Shown one piece after another: positions 1 to 11,144 of a DNA stretch of 64,000 bases. The notes beneath the pieces were generated by a model. The model saw only the letters and a program-made list of their open reading frames with translations, was not told the DNA's origin and searched no databases. Origin of the DNA: Owenia fusiformis (taxonomy: Eukaryota; Annelida; Polychaeta; Sabellida; Oweniidae); the NCBI GenBank assembly GCA_903813345.2, contig CAIIXF020000001.1:12915915-12979914 (forward strand), written 5' to 3'. Each line of letters opens with the position of its first letter. Position 1 is the first letter of the stretch. The position numbers and the translations under genes are program-made.

Positions 1-350
1 GTCGCTGAACACGTGTATCTGCAAATGAGGATAGTGTCAATTGAGAGGATATTATGGATGAAAGTACTTTTCTATGACAGGATAGATAAAAACAGAAATT
101 AGAGGAAAGAAATAATATGTGTTTTCAACAGTGAAGACTCTAACATGACAAAACTGAAAGACACAGCTCAAATTGGTTTAGAAAAATATTGGACATTAAT
201 TAATGACAGTGATGAATCATTGATTGTCTTTATAATATTTCCTGATTTGTTACACCCTCGTATATTTCTTGCCATATATTTTTAAGATATCAGGCCTTGA
301 GAACGGGAGCACATTATTGTTAATTTGAAGTGTTTATTCGTTGGTTACAG

Positions 351-616
351 GCATTAGAGAGTTCCACTGCACGCTCTGCAATTACAAAGGCGTTACCCAA
401 TCAGATCTGAATCGTCATATGAAGTCACAAATTCATGTCATGAAATCGCAGAACCAGTGCATCTTGTGTGGGGAAGGTTTTGTGACACCAGTTAATCTAC
501 GCAATCACGCTTTGACCTGCTCAGGTCAAAGGTCACATGAAGAAAGGTCACCAGGGTCAAGGTCAAGTCATGGAAAAAGCCATCTAGCTTACCACCCGCC
601 TGATACCAGTACATAA
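351..616 (+). CDS. Terminal exon of a C2H2 zinc-finger protein
   Basis: An acceptor (ttggttacag) precedes an open frame that begins with the last two bases of a split Gly codon and ends at TAA (614-616). The 88 or so residues hold two zinc fingers. The first is C-x2-C ... H-x5-H (FHCTLCNYKG ... RHMKSQIH). The second is C-x2-C ... H-x3-C (QCILCGEGF ... NHALTC). A Ser/His-rich tail with no recognisable domain follows. C2H2 fingers usually bind DNA, so a nuclear transcription-factor role is likely, but two fingers do not identify the ortholog. Upstream exons lie outside the window. The first 350 bases look like intron and show no other exon. Confidence 0.75.
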
Positions 617-680
617 TTTTATTGAAATAATAGTTCATGAAATATATTAGAAACGTATATGCTAAAACTATTCCGTAAAC

Positions 681-730
681 TATAGGGTGGTCCAGAAGTA
701 AATCTTTATTTCTGTGGAACACCCTGTATA
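681..730. repeat. Mini-hairpin element with TATAGGGTGGTCC ends
   Basis: A 50-bp imperfect palindrome begins TATAGGGTGGTCCAGAAGTA and ends with its near complement GGAACACCCTGTATA. The TA at both ends fits a mariner-type TA target. It belongs to the same short family as 3172-3244, 28999-29156 and 34829-34912. Confidence 0.55.
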
Positions 731-3171
731 TAATTAGTCATTGAATGATTCCAAAGAAGTGTTTCAAATTTTTGATGATTTTAATACACATTTCTACAAA
801 TTGTATAAATTATAAGTTTGTTTGAAGCTCATCTTCAAGCATAATGATATGCAGGATTAAGGGGTTTAGTAACTATAGTAACACACTACTTGTTTACACC
901 TCTCAATTTACAAAGCAAATGAAATTTGTGTATAGAATGATTTATGTCCATCATAAAAACTATTTTAGAGATCTATAAATATATTATTAAATATATATAT
1001 ACATTATATAGTACTGTAGTTGCTACATGATTAATCTAAATAAAATTATTTATTGTAGAAACAATGTATGATATAAATACAGTATGTACATTCATATGAT
1101 GTTTGCATTTTATTTGTATTCCGTACATGTTCTTTATAAAACAGTGAAATACAAATTTCTAAGTTAAGTAGCCAACAAGGAGTTGACTTTTTGTATTTTA
1201 ATGATTTATATTTTAGCATTGTGTACTATGTAGTCATATATTATCCTCATTGTCAAAACTTAATGTGTTATATGTGGAGGTACCTAGTACCCTATGTAGG
1301 TCGTTAGTAAGTAGTGCAATTCAATGTGCCAAAGTTGTATTTAGGGTAATTGTATACAATGATGTGCTTGTAAGGGAACTGGTTCAAGTATGAATGATTA
1401 ATATTTTTCATGGAAGTAATTTCATTTCTTTTATTTTTTATTAATCTACATAAATCATTTGCAACAATAGCCATTTATTTTGTACTTGAGCCCACTGAAT
1501 TATTTTTTTGAAAAGTAAACATTGATATTTTGAGCCAGACCCTTGTATGTTTATTAGACAATCTGTGTTAAAACTTCAAAGTTTAGTCACAATATATATA
1601 GCTGTTATAAATTTAATTTTTATTATATGGTCTTTGTGGAGATCTGTAGAAAGGGTGGAGATGAGTTTAAAAGTTTCAATGAAATTGTAAAACAATTTTG
1701 AAATACTTTTTGCTTTCATCATTCGATGTCATGTCTTTTACCTAAGGGATGTCATGTCTATTACCTAAGGAAGTTCTAACTTTATTTCTGGACAATCCTT
1801 CGTTTTTTAAGGTTTTCTTGCCTAAACTACAAAAATTGATACCTTTTTCGATTGCAATGAATTTGGAGATTTCTGCATCGTATATCTTCAATGTGATTAC
1901 TTTTTCAGAAAATTAAGATTAATTAAAGGAAAACATTGACAATTTTAATAGATTTCTTCCAACATTTTACACTATCTTTTTTAATTCCTTTGATTAACTG
2001 GATTCTGTTGAAAGCTCTGTTAAAGTAAGCATATATTTTAACATGGCCTGTGCATTGCAGGAGAATGTCTTCAATTTTAATTGAGTGGAATGGAAATAAA
2101 AACCTTTGATTTACCTTTAGTCTATGTATTTATATTTGGATGTGATATGGTTATAACATCAAAAACATGTATGATTTATGAGGTGCAAGTGGCTTTAAGG
2201 AGATCAGCATATATTCCAGTATTAAAAAAACGCAGTAGACTTATTTGATCAAAAAATTGTATGAAGTAACTTATTGTTAAAAACAGGCATTTATGATTTT
2301 TCTAGAACTTTTTATGAAATAATTGAATAAGTTCCTGCTGAATGAAAAACAGTGTTTCTTTATATTTACATGACTAAAAGGATTGCAAGTATCGTGATAT
2401 AATTCTTAAGACTAGGGCCAACCCTGGAACTGGAATAGTCAGTTAGTTGATGAATCTAAGCTACTTTGAAACTGTTGAAGACCCCCCCACCCCTACCCTC
2501 CTCTCCCAAAAAAGAAAATATTCAAATGTTTAATTCTGTTGCTATTATATGACTCAGATGGGGTAAAGTAAAATAATCGACATTTATAAAAAGACCTAGA
2601 ACTACAAACATAACAATATTGATAATAGTGCAATAATGAATGAGTATTTACAAAATTATGAATGTGTGTTTTGGATTATAAATGGATTGTTCTTTTCATG
2701 TGGTCTTATACTCTTTATAGTCTACTGAATGTTAAAATGATCAATTTTGCATGCATCTTCAACGACTTAAAGTTTATATTATGATAAAGTATCTGGCAGG
2801 CCACATAACATGGTAAAGTACACCTAATGTGTTATAAATTATATTCCAGTTTCCGCTTATATAATCTTGCCAATAACAACAGTGTGATCTGTAAAAGTAT
2901 ATAAATTATATCTCAGTCATTTTTTATAGATATCTGCAGTGGGATTTGGGAAGCCAAATAAAAGACCTCCAATGCATTATAAATTATAAATATTGTATGA
3001 TAACATTACATGACCAAGCTTTATTTGAATGTGGAAGTAAAATTGGTAAATGTGTCCAAAACAATGGTGTAACTGTAATTGAAATAAGTGATTTTCATGT
3101 TATTTTTGATTTTACGGGAGTAAGTACATGCAGTTACCATAAACTGAAGTTTTGAAGATATTTTAACCATA

Positions 3172-3244
3172 TACAGGCTGTGCAATAAAAATGGGATACT
3201 ATGCATCATTCTCAAGTGTCCCATTTTTATTTGCCCACCCTGTA
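3172..3244. repeat. Mini-hairpin element with TACAGG ends
   Basis: This 73-bp inverted repeat has arms TACAGGCTGTGCAATAAAAA and its complement ending CCACCCTGTA around a 15-base loop. It resembles the other short TACAGGGTG hairpins in the window. Confidence 0.55.
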
Positions 3245-4806
3245 CATGTAGAATGTAAAAATTGTTCATATGTGAACACCTCATAAAGGGAATCTGAAAT
3301 GGTCTCATTTTTGTGTTTTCAGAATTACTCCCATCAACTGTATGTGGTTTTATTAAGTAATCTAAGATATATGTAATGTCAGTATATATGTACTGTAAAT
3401 GGAACCTTTTATGTTTTGATGTACGACAGTTGTCATTATGTCAACTTTATATTACAATGTTAAATTATACACTCACACATAAGCTGTACAATGAGAGTTC
3501 ATTGTGGAAATGGTATGGTTGGGAAATTCCTACAGTGTTCTATAAACCTTGAATGTTGATTAAATATTGTAATATCAAACGGTTATTGCCCCTGAATGAC
3601 GAAATACCATAAACCTCAAGGAGATATGATTTTGTAATTCAACGAGGAGTTTAGATAATTCCTTATGAGAAGCGACCTGTATCAATGGCTTAGATATGTA
3701 ACTGTAATGAAAATTAATGAAACAGTACTTACAGGTAGCATTTATGTTAGGTATGTGTTTTCTATAAAGCTGTAAAATCTGAATATATGTAGCTTATAAT
3801 GTAACATGTCTAAATTGGAGCATGGGACACAAGAAACTAGATACATGTATTGTAATAGCATTTAATGATGTAGAATCCTCTCAGTGCAATCACTGGGACA
3901 ATCAAATTGACATGTTCTGTCACGGTGGTGGAACTTTTCAAAAATGGATCCAGATATCCAGCCTCGGAGGTACATTTTTCTTTATCCACAAGATGTAGGT
4001 TAAATCTTCAAGACCTTTTTAGCACACATATGTGCCAGCATCATATGTTTATGAAAATCTAAGCATTTGCAGTTAGATCACGAGACACCAGAATCATTGA
4101 TATGATTCCTCACTTTTGTTACATAAACATATGTTTAAAAATGGTTAACATCTGCACTTTTTTGATATGATATTGATGATTCTGGTGTCTTGGGAGCTAT
4201 CAGCCTGAAGCACAAAAAATATTATGAAGATTCTACCTACATCTTGTGAAATCATGGAAACCAAAAAATCGTACCTCTTTGGCTTTGCCATTTTGTTACT
4301 GAAGCAGATGTTTTCGTAACCAGTTTGAAAAGTTCTACCACAGTGAGTGTCTATGATATTGTTATTAATACAATTGATATTAATCAAGGAATGACTGAAA
4401 CCAAAAAAGTATGTTTTCAGGTCTTCATGTTCATTTGAAACAACAAACTCCATTTTGGAAAACAACTTTTCACTATGAAATAACTATGATTAGAACTACA
4501 TGTATAATCATCATAATGGTGACATCTCTTGGAACTTAATATAGACCAATGCATTGCATTTTTTTTATTATACTTCATTGGGTTAATTCTGTTACCATGA
4601 CTTACAGTAAGTATAGGTTATAGTATACAGTAGCATGTTTAGTATACTTCTATATGAAGTTATTTACATGTAGAATACTTAGGCAGCAGCCTATGTATAG
4701 TTTACATATGGTATGTATCTAGTTAAAGCGTATTATTCAATAAATTATAGAGTATATAAATCACATATTTTTGTGTAAAATATTTCTACAATTTTCTACT
4801 TCCCAG

Positions 4807-4838
4807 CATGGGCTTTCAATTCTAGTTGAAAGCCCATG
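4807..4838. repeat. 32-bp palindrome, copy 1
   Basis: A 32-bp near-perfect palindrome: arms CATGGGCTTTCAA and TTGAAAGCCCATG around a six-base centre. The same 32 bp occurs in reverse orientation at 41059-41090. Confidence 0.7.
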
Positions 4839-5220
4839 TTCCCAGTACTTTAGTAATAACAGTAAACGTGTTTTTGGAATATTTCTCTAATCTGAACATT
4901 TCTCAGTGTCTTTCACCTGGAATTGTGATCAGATCACATTTGGCTGGTTTTATTATTATATAACATCTGGCCTCCTTGCATATTTCACATATAGTAGTGT
5001 CAGTTTGTTACAATATTTAAACTTTTATGATTTTTGGAAATAGTTGAGACAGGTGATTCTGATGCTCATAGCATCTTTCTGTTTCACCTGAAACATGAAA
5101 CATCTCTGGGCTGAGAAGAAATGAGATGTCATGGTTTATCATGATGGATACAGGTAGCTGCAAGAAACTAAGTTATTTTGAATAGCCTTTGAATGAAATT
5201 GCATTGCATGCTAATCTATG

Positions 5221-6118
5221 ACGTGTCGCAAAAAGCTCGCGCACGCATTGTTACACATTTTGTGGCGTAATCCAGAGGATCCTCGCTTTTAACATGATAG
5301 AATGTGACGTTTTTGAGAAAAATGTACACACATAAAAATCCTTTCGTCCTCCACATTTACCTCTATATCTCAAAACATTTTAGACGAATAACTCTGATAT
5401 CATATATATATTGTTAATGGGCTAGGAGCATCATAAAACACGAATCAATTGATATTTTAGGTGAAATAAATATACGTGTTGCTGTGCTTGAAAATAGGCG
5501 AATGGCGTAAATAAGCCCTATTTTAATGAATTTTGAAAACCTTTCGTCCTCCACTTTTCCACATACAACAGAAAACACATACTTTTGTGAACAAAATCAA
5601 CTATTTATTAATAAACTAGAGTTTAGGAGCAAAATAATCATGTATGATTTATTAAAAATTGATCTCGTATTTTTTGTTTAATGTACACCTGAAAAGTTGA
5701 AGGTACCAAAAAATGAGCAAAAAAGGTCGCTGTCAACAGATTCTATTTTTCAGACACTATGACGTCACAATATGGGACGCTTACTAAAATTCATCCTTTG
5801 AAATAAAACTTCCATCTACCTTTATCAAGACGAAAAATAAGTATAATAGTCATATATTGTTTGAGTTATGAGCGTTTAAAGACGAAAAATAATTCAAAAT
5901 GTAACGTGTCAACATGGGATATTTGCCAGATGTTTTACTTTTTTAAAAACGAACGCGCAAAAAATGTGAACGGAGTGTAGTTGATCTAAAATCTTCATCG
6001 AAACAGCTTTAAAATGATATATAACTTTAATTAGAATATTATCTTATAATCCGGGGAATCAAAGTTACATTCACGCGATACCTTTAAAAAACAAATGCGC
6101 CACCTTTTTGCGACACGT
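5221..6118. mobile_element. Non-autonomous DNA transposon, 5-bp target duplication
   Basis: An 898-bp segment starts ACGTGTCGCAAAAAG and ends CTTTTTGCGACACGT, a perfect 15-bp terminal inverted repeat that continues imperfectly to about 23 bp. CTATG lies directly on both sides (5216-5220 and 6119-6123). A nearby duplicate of the flanking sequence (about 6180-6215) reads straight through the insertion point with a single CTATG, acting as an empty-site control. No transposase-like frame is present. Family not identified. Confidence 0.8.
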
Positions 6119-6261
6119 CTATGCATAAAGGCTAAAGATGAAATAAATGCAAAATGAATAACACACAAATTGCAAATTGCATTCTAATCTATGCACTATA
6201 AAGGCTAAAGATAAAATAACTGAAAAATGAATAAGATTTCAATGAATTTAAAAAGTTGAAT

Positions 6262-6519
6262 TCCAGCGTAAATGCCAGTAGCCACAGGTGGCAGAATTTT
6301 TCTCAGGAAATACATAAAGAAATACTAAGTTGTATTTATTTAGGATGTATTTCCTAAGAAAAACTGCCATCTGTGCCAGTATCCATATTGTTCCATTGGC
6401 CAATTCTCCAACAACAACTCCTACTGCAAAACCTGAGTAGTTCATAATACCAAGCAGTAGTGTATACAGAACAGCTTGCTTCAAACTCATCCACGTATTC
6501 ACCAAGATCGAAAAATCCC
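6262..6519 (-). pseudogene. Broken SLC39 (ZIP) zinc-transporter exon with inverted partial copy
   Basis: On the minus strand an acceptor-like ag at 6520-6521 precedes a frame with the ZIP signature G-D-F-S-I-L-V-N-T, then K-Q-A-V-L-Y and the hydrophobic run GFAVGVVVGE ... TIWILA. This matches the region after the HELGDF motif in SLC39 proteins, where intact members continue to A/D-G-x-F-L-Y. Here the frame shifts within that motif and no splice donor follows. The last 40 or so bases of the relic are repeated in inverted orientation at 6262-6306. No other ZIP exon was found nearby, so this is most likely a decayed, rearranged single-exon fragment. Confidence 0.5.
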
Positions 6520-6828
6520 CTAAATATGAAAATATACGATTTGTGCAATTGCAGCCTTTAGAGAATTTTAAAACACGTAGTGTATGTTTTTTTATGTAAT
6601 CCTAAAATAGTTCAGATTATTCACAATCAGCTTATTTGCAACACAGTAGAAGCCTTGGACGGAGGTAAACGTGCACAATGTCATTAAATTGGTACAAGGT
6701 GTCCCAGAACTCATGTTGTATTTCTCTGACAACGCTGGGGTTGGAATAATTTCAACATATAGCGCAATTACATCGTGTTCAACAGCTAAGATGTGGTAAG
6801 TTTAACCAGTTATCATATTAGAAAGTCC

Positions 6829-7208
6829 ATTTCACTGCTTTATTTCGTCAGTAGAACGGCAAAAATAAGAAATTTGGAGACCATTGTGCAATAATATATG
6901 GAAAAGTATATTCATAATGTACATGAATGACATTTGTATATTTCAGATTTTCTAGTTTTTTGTGCAATAAGCCTGTGCCGTCTTGTAATTTGAAGAATTT
7001 CAGCCATGTTAATCTTATTGAAAATAACATGGCAGAGAAACATCCAAATATAAGAGGCCACACACTTTATAAGCCAAACTAGAAGCAATCCAAGATATAC
7101 AAATGTCATTCATGTACATTATGAACATACTTTTCCATATATTATTGCACAATGGTCTCCCAATTTCTTACTTTTGCCGTTCTACTGACGAAATGAAGCA
7201 GTGAAATG
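6829..7208. repeat. 380-bp palindrome with ~115-bp arms
   Basis: The left arm (about 6829-6943, starting CATTTCACTGC) is closely matched in inverse by the right arm (about 7091-7208, ending GCAGTGAAATG), around a loop of about 147 bp. Arm identity is high and weak similarity extends a few bases beyond both ends. This is a fold-back MITE or local inverted duplication. The small ORFs on both strands are by-products of the palindrome. Confidence 0.7.
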
Positions 7209-8108
7209 TTTTTCTAGATTCCATTGGGTCAAACATTTCGCACATACAACTTGTAATCACTGGGGATTATCAGAAATCGACTCCAAAGTAGCGCTAGGTT
7301 CAAAATATTTATTTTTTCAACATTGCCAAATTTAAAACGCATTAAACCCCGGCCCCAGTGTATTAAAACTCCGATAGTCAAAGTCACTTGAGCGGGGCAG
7401 CCCGTCTAGTCGTCTAGTAATAACGTAAAAAACATATTTTCAAAGTGCTAAGATTATTTTCAATGTCAAAAGTTTCTCAAACAAAGTGTGATAAAGTTTG
7501 AAATCGCAATTAATTTTTCAGCTAATTTTGATCACCAAAAGTTCAAAATTAAACTTTGAACACCATTCTTCCATTGAGGAAAAAATATAGATATCTTGGA
7601 TAATCTATTCATACAGTAAAAATGAGAATATGCGAGCCTTTTAAGAACATTTTGAAAACAATTGTCGAAGATTTGGAAATTTGGAGTTTTATAACAAAGC
7701 ACGTTGTTGATAAACATTTTCATGGAAAACAAACATAGCTCCGTCAATTATCGTTTTATTTAGCATCTCAGACCATTTGTCCAAACAAAAAGTTTAGATA
7801 AAGTTTTTGACTAGTTTTGATTTTAATGGAGGTTTGAAGTAAAAGACTAAAATTATTCTTCCAAATTACTTTTTACATGCCGAGTGTTCCGTTTTTATGA
7901 ACACATTTTTTATCTAATGGTATCCGCCAATTACATTCACAATTGCATATTTGCAAGCGCGTGTGTGCGAGTGCTGCTGGTTATAATTGATAATTAAACA
8001 TTCGAATAAAAAATGCAAGTGATTTAGAAAATTAGATTAATATAACTATGTTCGAGCTCATTCAAGCAAAGCGACAGAACAAGTATTAAATTTTTAGCAG
8101 TTTTGACA
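7209..8108. other. Intergenic, nothing recognised
   Basis: AT-rich sequence with no exon-like frame and no clear repeat boundary. Confidence 0.4.
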
Positions 8109-8440
8109 CCTGAGCCGTTTGGGCGAGTGGGTTAGACTGTGGTTGAGCGTACTGGTGGAGGAATACGGAGGTCCCGCGTTCGAACCTCAGGTACGGCGTT
8201 TTAGATGATAGTCCTACAGTACACTCGGTCCGAAGGTCCAACCTCTGGCCCTTGGCAATGGGTTGGTTCTCTGACTGCTCTTGTTCTGACTGCTCTTGTC
8301 GGAGATAGATTGTGAAACTGTGGTTGATTCCTCCACAGGCGGGCTATTGGAGATACCGGGAGTCATACAGTATGGTAGCGAGCCCCCACCAAGGGCAGTA
8401 GTGGAACGACACGAATCGATCCTAGTATGGTTGCATTGCA
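8109..8440 (+). mobile_element. tRNA-derived SINE-like sequence
   Basis: The head has a polymerase III A-box-like segment (gggcgagtgggttaga) and a strong B box (gcgttcgaacctc). Outer segments ACCTGAG and CTCAGGT are complementary like an acceptor stem, but the T-arm cannot pair, so it is not a functional tRNA. A non-tRNA body of about 230 bp follows. Boundaries are approximate and no target duplication was found. Confidence 0.4.
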
Positions 8441-11076
8441 ACTGAAGAGACTCGGGGAAATCATACCATTCGCTTTGACCCAGAAAAGGCTTTTGCTTCT
8501 TGATACAATTATAATTTTTTATTTGACTTATTTATTGAAAACAAACGTCAATTTCTGCGCATTCCAGTCAGCAGACTACCTCAGCTGGCGGGGAATCCAT
8601 AAATTGATATTTTCCTTAAATGGCGAAAAGATGGAGTTTTACCTATATATATGGGCATGCCGAGCGACGATGGCAGAAAGACCTAATGCAGTGGCGAAAA
8701 AGGTACTAAGCGGAGGAACACGTCTCAGAGAATCAAGTTTTTCATTGCCCTGATCATGCCCATGCCCAGATGCACTGTAACTAATCTATACTGTAAGATG
8801 TTATGCAAATACAATATGAATAAATGTAAATAGCAGGGATTTTTTATTACAAGTGCTTATTGCATTGGATAACATCAATGAATGACAGGTTAACATTTCA
8901 TTTATTCTATAGATCGTTACGTCAAGTCCTCGGACACCGATCACTAATTGCGTCATTCTTATGGCTTAAAAAGGCTTATAGTTGTGAGGATTACTTGTCT
9001 CTGATCTTTTAACATGTATGTCACGTCCGTTACTGGCCATTGGCTTCCGTTCATCATGAATGACACACTCACTGCCTCTGAATGTGATGAGAATTCCCAA
9101 TGTAATTATGCTAGTATGATGATGATGCCATGCTGTTGACGTAAACTAGATCGTGACCGGATCGTGACACAGGCGGTCGACATCGCAATATTTCATTCTG
9201 AATACTAGTACACAATAATATGGGAAATACAGCTGTCTCAGCATAACAAACAATAAAGTAATTAATTTGAGTAAGTTTATTTACAAAGATATTTATATAC
9301 ATTTTTTACAAAAGTAATCTGTTTACATATTATGCAATATGGACGGATTATTCATTTATATATTACAGAAAAAATATTCACAACTTGATATGTTGGTTTT
9401 TATTTGGTGGGAATGTGTTCGCTAAAACTCAATTCCATGCTAACACTGCAGAACAATACATATGCTACATATAATACATATGCTGTACAATACAGGTCAG
9501 AGAATAATAAAATATTTATGTACATGTATACAGTTATGTATCTTTGAAATAATGTCTGGTAGGTTTCATTATTTAAAGGTACTGTATTATTACAACAAGA
9601 CATCGTAATACATAACATAACACTTGTAAAAATGAATGTTAAGAACTGCATAATTGTAATAAAGCTTCACAGACTGTCACACACTATTTATTTTTAGTTT
9701 TTACATTTTTATTATAAAAGGTTCAATCGTTTTTATACAATATCACAGACTGAGCTTCGATAAGCTTAGATTTATCACTGAATTAGATAAATTGGCTTTT
9801 TTGAGTGGGAACTGCCCAATGATCACAAAGAAGAAGTACAAAAATGCAGACAAAGGAACATCTAAGATTTGACAAATACAAAATGTGAAAGTCAGTCATT
9901 CAAAATCATTCGGGAACACTGTTAAAAATTCACAATTTGACATTTAAACCCGAAGGATAATAGCCAAAGTGTCCCACTGATATCCAAATACGAAAGTAAC
10001 TGCATCTTTATTTGTATTGTCTAAACTATTTCACGAGTTTGCATTTCTTGGATCTATAAAGGCACAATTCTAAAATCTGAAATATTATTGCACGTTTTTT
10101 TGTACTTCATAGACAATGCAGGACATAAACTAATATGTGTTAGAAATCAACATTAATACTCAATGTTTTGAATAAAAAAGAAACATATTCGAGAAAATAT
10201 AAAAATGCAAGATATACTGGCTCTATGAACTCTATGTATCTGTCAGTCATTATAAGAACTCTTCCTCTTATAACAGACATTCTAGTTTTGTGTATTTGTG
10301 AAATAATACACAACTGATAACATGTACTTAGTATGTCACAGACTTACTTGATATACCCTGTGCTACCAAACAATCACATTGTTGTATAATATAGGATGGA
10401 GTTCATCCAAGTTGTAAATAAATTCATGTAAAGAACTGCATTTTTGGAAGTAATATCACAGAGTCGTATAAAACAGAATATTGAATAACAAAATCTAAAT
10501 TCATAGTGAACAATTTGTAAAAATACAAAAATAGTTGCAGAAAATGTTGTAAATAAAAATAGCAGAAAGGATATATAATATCATCATTGGTTGTTACATA
10601 TATATATATATATATAATATAACATCATATAAAAACAAATGTTATGAGTCAAGTATTTACCTGGTTGACATACAACTTGGCTTCTAAATCCAGAAGAACC
10701 TGGATGAAATAATTTTTAAATGTTTTTTAAGGATTACAAGTATATGTACTATTTCTTGGGAAATCAATCATCAAAAATGGCTTTTGAATATGAGAAATAT
10801 GAGAAGTACAAAATGCAGTATTTTAATCCACATCACAGAATAAATATTTTCCAAATTCTATTGAGTAAACCGCCTACTCATTCTTGCAGCTGTAAAGTTT
10901 ATGTATAACCATATTGAGTATTATTTTTTGAATTCATCATTTATTCACTGAGTCCTATAATGTTAGCCAAATTTAGAGTTGTTTTGGAGAACACACACTT
11001 TCAGATATAGCAGACGGCTCTGATTCCATGACACACCACATGTAAGTAGACACATTGGTTTCTAATATAGATGTCA
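8441..11076. other. Intergenic / 3' flank of the kinesin gene
   Basis: AT-rich with an AT microsatellite at about 10599-10616. An AATAAA on the minus strand (10945-10940) is the likely polyadenylation signal of the kinesin gene ending at 11077. No other gene was recognised. Confidence 0.45.
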
Positions 11077-11144
11077 CTATAAAAGTACACAAGCTTTAGA
11101 TTTATCTGATTTTCCACTTCCACCTCTACCGCCATCATCATCAT
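11077..11144 (-). CDS. KIF28: Kinesin exon 21: acidic/Gly linker and CVLL CaaX box
   Basis: The exon follows acceptor ATCTTTCAG and completes an Asp codon split by the donor at 11594. It encodes [22 protein letters not shown] and stops. The last four residues, CVLL, form a prenylation motif with a C-terminal Leu (geranylgeranyl type) preceded by lysines. If the weak donor GTGTGA of exon 20 is not used, the reading continues to GVKNS and a stop at 11580-11578, with an AATAAA at 11378-11373. Two C-termini, with and without the CaaX box, are therefore possible. Confidence 0.78.

Larger units (their letters stand above)
617..5215. other. AT-rich 3' flank / intergenic, no gene seen
   Basis: This 4.6-kb stretch after the zinc-finger stop codon is AT-rich. 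It has AATAAA-type signals (for example near 2095) and could include a long 3' UTR. I found no exon with coding character on either strand. It carries three short hairpin repeats, listed separately. Confidence 0.5.

Noticed and set aside
492-722. 76-aa minus-strand frame over the zinc-finger exon
   Set aside because: Shadow of the plus-strand exon plus a mini-hairpin; no domain.
8109-8200. Functional tRNA gene
   Set aside because: A and B boxes are present but the T-arm does not pair and the structure is too long; a SINE head explains it better.
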